From an uncultured Veillonella sp. (GTDB taxonomy: Bacteria; Bacillota; Negativicutes; Veillonellales; Veillonellaceae): a DNA stretch of 6,576 bases. Made by a program: the position numbers and the translations under genes. The stretch is taken from positions 1-6,576 of the forward strand of contig USAV01000102.1 in the NCBI GenBank assembly GCA_900552715.1, read 5' to 3'. The notes below the pieces were generated by a model. The model was given only the letters and a program-made list of their open reading frames with translations. It ran no database searches and was not told the DNA's origin. Each line of letters begins with the position of its first letter. The stretch's first letter is position 1. Below, one piece after another: positions 4,720-6,576 of this stretch.

Positions 4720-6360
4720 TTACTTTTTAGCTTTATTAATAAATCCATCAATTTTACCGACCAACTCGTCTACATTAAAATCACCACGCTCTGCAATCAT
4801 CTTAATAGTAGCTACCTTTGCCATAACTTTTACCATCGGTGTTTTCAATTTCTCAAATTTAGGATTCAAAGAAATCAAATAATCTACTACTTCAGGACTT
4901 TGCTTAATCAAGTTAGATAGAGTTGTCTTTGCATCGATATGGAAACGACCATCTGCATCGGTAGTGAGTGGTTCTTCATCTACCTCTTCTGCAGCCTCTT
5001 GGGCTAAGGATTTATCATTATCGCTCCCCTTATCAGTACTATTTCCTGCATTTCCTACAAACTCTGTCTTATCCCAAGTTAATAGTGTGCGAGAACCTTC
5101 CAATTCACGGATATGAGTGCAATCTTGCATCATTTCTAGAACGCCACGGAATTTACCATTTTCATCACGTACTGCAGTGTAGATAACATAGATAAATAAT
5201 CCCGGTTTATTAATCCAGAATTCAGCTTGGCTTTGCTCACCAGAGCGGAACTTCTCAACGATTTCTTCTACAACATGAACAGACTTAGCAGGGTGACAAT
5301 TCTTCACCTCACGGTCTATAACATTGGCACTGCGAGGGAATATACGATGTGGTGTATCACTGTAGAATTTAACGAGTTCATTTTCATCTACATAGGACAA
5401 ATCTACAGGAAGATGACGGAACAATAGATTAATTTGTTCTAATGTTAATTTACCAGTAGCTACATCGAGGACAGCATCCTTACCAACTTGTGCTCCACCT
5501 ACAGGACCAACGTATTTGGATAATAACCCTGCTAAATCATTTAGGAACTCATTAGATACTGCACCATTTTGACCAACAGTACTTCCATTTAATTGAGCTG
5601 CAGAATCGTTGATGCCTGGTACCACATACAAACCAGGAGGATTGATGATAGCATAACCAATTTCATGATCATTTTTGCTCATGCGCACAAATTCTTCATC
5701 GCTTAGTAATTTAAAGGATGTTGGCAATAATACTTCTAACTCTTTAGAATTCAAATCGCGCAATTTCGCCAACGTTTCAGGAACGGACGCTAAAAATTCC
5801 TCGTATTTATCTTCACGAAGTAATGCATAAGACGCAGAGATAGCATCACGTACGCCATCGTCAAAGGTCCACATGATACGCGTAGGACGATCAAACCCAT
5901 GATCTTCAAGCATTGGATATAATTGATTTTGCTTTCGGGATAGATGAATACGCCATTGTGCTAAGGAATCAAATACGCCAAGCCAAGGATTTTTAATAAA
6001 CTTATCTTGCTTTAACAATTCATCAGCTTCAAGAGCTACCTTTTCAACAGCATTAATTTCTTCTAAGTACACCCACAATGGATGATTTTCAGGGTACTCA
6101 TTTTCGGCGCGCACTAATACACCATCAAATAAGTTCAATAGATCATCCATCTTATCTAGGATTTCTTCATCCTTATATACACCTTTCAAACTTTGCTCTG
6201 CATAAGCAAACTCATCAGGCGTGCAAGTACCTAATTTTTCTTTCAAAATACGATTACCCTCTTCCAAGGACAATTTACCATCTAAATAATCTTCTTTTAC
6301 AGACACAATAATTCTGTAACGATCACTATTAATATCTAGCTTTTGCTGTAATGGATTCAT
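4720..6360 (-). CDS. DUF438 / hemerythrin-like / PAS / DUF1858 multidomain protein
   Basis: A 546-residue cytoplasmic protein with no signal peptide or membrane segment. Residues about 10-80 fit DUF438; about 88-190 are a hemerythrin-like helical bundle (NHP at 92-94, RIHLSRKQNQLYPMLEDHG at 137-155); about 315-425 are the PAS-type domain found with DUF438, marked by LPVDLSYVDE, NCHPAKSVHVVEEI (C355, H356) and LEMMQDCTHIRELEG. An acidic low-complexity linker (about 433-468) leads to a DUF1858-like C-terminal domain (472-540). A Gly/Ala/Asn-rich segment (about 250-300) looks like an insertion. Such proteins are thought to sense or respond to redox state or gases, but no function is established; that role is inferred from the domains. 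The start at 6360 has GGAGG nine bases upstream; a longer in-frame form would begin at TTG 6402 and contain this ribosome binding site, so it is less likely. It is transcribed alone, with its own terminator. Confidence 0.9.
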   Translation of the reverse strand: MNPLQQKLDINSDRYRIIVSVKEDYLDGKLSLEEGNRILKEKLGTCTPDEFAYAEQSLKGVYKDEEILDKMDDLLNLFDGVLVRAENEYPENHPLWVYLEEINAVEKVALEADELLKQDKFIKNPWLGVFDSLAQWRIHLSRKQNQLYPMLEDHGFDRPTRIMWTFDDGVRDAISASYALLREDKYEEFLASVPETLAKLRDLNSKELEVLLPTSFKLLSDEEFVRMSKNDHEIGYAIINPPGLYVVPGINDSAAQLNGSTVGQNGAVSNEFLNDLAGLLSKYVGPVGGAQVGKDAVLDVATGKLTLEQINLLFRHLPVDLSYVDENELVKFYSDTPHRIFPRSANVIDREVKNCHPAKSVHVVEEIVEKFRSGEQSQAEFWINKPGLFIYVIYTAVRDENGKFRGVLEMMQDCTHIRELEGSRTLLTWDKTEFVGNAGNSTDKGSDNDKSLAQEAAEEVDEEPLTTDADGRFHIDAKTTLSNLIKQSPEVVDYLISLNPKFEKLKTPMVKVMAKVATIKMIAERGDFNVDELVGKIDGFINKAKK

Positions 6361-6369
6361 ATGCTTATA

Positions 6370-6374
6370 CCTCC
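6370..6374 (-). promoter_or_regulatory. Ribosome binding site deciding the DUF438 gene start
   Basis: GGAGG on the minus strand, nine bases before ATG at 6360. It lies inside the frame that would open at TTG 6402, and supports ATG 6360 as the true start. Confidence 0.8.
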
Positions 6375-6431
6375 GCGGGTCAAAGACTATTAGTATATAC
6401 AATATATTATTACTATATTAAATATACTTTT

Positions 6432-6460
6432 ATTATATCCATTTTGAAAGTAATTTTCAG
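6432..6460 (-). promoter_or_regulatory. Candidate promoter of the DUF438 gene
   Basis: On the minus strand CTGAAA (6455-6460, four of six to the -35 consensus), a 17-bp spacer, then TATAAT (6432-6437, perfect -10). The start would be near 6425, giving a leader of about 65 nt before ATG 6360. The region is very AT-rich, so the weak -35 leaves some doubt. Confidence 0.5.
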
Positions 6461-6505
6461 TTGCCATAGATACATATTTAGATATATTTGAAAGATTCTA
6501 ATCAG

Positions 6506-6576
6506 AACCACCCGTAAAACGGGTGGTTTGCTCACGGGCTATAAGCCCGTAGTACTAGGCCAGCGTCTAAAGGCGC
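6506..6576. repeat. GC-rich cluster of three hairpins, possible IS200/IS605-type element end or structured RNA
   Basis: Three hairpins follow in a row. The first has AACCACCCGT arms at 6506-6515 and 6519-6528 around AAA. The second has ACGGGCT and AGCCCGT (6534-6540, 6544-6550) around ATA. The third has GCGTC and GGCGC (6563-6567, 6572-6576, one G-T wobble) around TAAA, reaching the window edge. The block is sharply GC-richer than the flanking AT-rich DNA. From memory, this layout (ACCACCCG hairpin, TTTGCTCA, second hairpin, ACTAGGC, third hairpin) resembles terminal or guide-RNA regions next to IS200/IS605 tnpB genes in Firmicutes. No transposase is in view, so left or right end cannot be assigned; a dispersed intergenic repeat is the main alternative. 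Confidence 0.5.

Noticed and set aside
6361..6402. TTG start at 6402 adding 14 residues to the DUF438 protein
   Set aside because: The added stretch covers the GGAGG at 6370-6374 that serves ATG 6360, and shows no similarity to the family N-terminus.

Overview
The window reads as part of an AT-rich, anaerobic, low-GC bacterial chromosome. The gene set (Ni-Fe CO dehydrogenase, ATP-type PEP carboxykinase, a DUF438/hemerythrin-like/PAS protein) and strong AGGAGG-type ribosome binding sites suggest a Firmicute, most likely a Negativicute such as Veillonella. The species is an inference from gene content; no marker gene is present.

All four protein genes lie on the minus strand. In order of transcription they are: a DUF438-hemerythrin-like-PAS-DUF1858 protein (6360 to 4720), pckA (4336 to 2708), a LysR-type regulator (2571 to 1666), and the 5' two-thirds of cooS (from 1277, running off the left edge). 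Each of the first three is followed by its own strong inverted-repeat terminator (4635-4658, 2626-2661, 1535-1577). The genes therefore look like separate transcription units rather than one operon. A near-consensus promoter (TTGACA, 17 bp, TATACT) drives cooS, and weaker candidates precede pckA and the DUF438 gene.

The gaps are short and regulatory. The 388-bp gap before cooS holds the lysR terminator, the cooS promoter, an inverted repeat at the expected transcript 5' end, and a 14-bp palindrome next to the Shine-Dalgarno. The 383-bp gap before pckA holds a terminator, a candidate promoter and a structured leader. In that leader two G-U wobbles favour folding of the pckA-sense RNA, and repeated TTATCT/AGATAA segments could form alternative pairings. 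The right edge (6506-6576) is a GC-rich run of three consecutive hairpins resembling the end of an IS200/IS605-type element or another structured RNA.

The most striking protein feature is an N-terminal histidine tract on the CO dehydrogenase (25 His in residues 11-54), fused ahead of an intact set of D- and B-cluster cysteines. It looks like a built-in nickel-binding segment. Functionally the window combines C1/redox metabolism (CODH), the oxaloacetate-PEP node (PEPCK), and a probable redox or gas-responsive protein. No direct regulatory link between them is visible.
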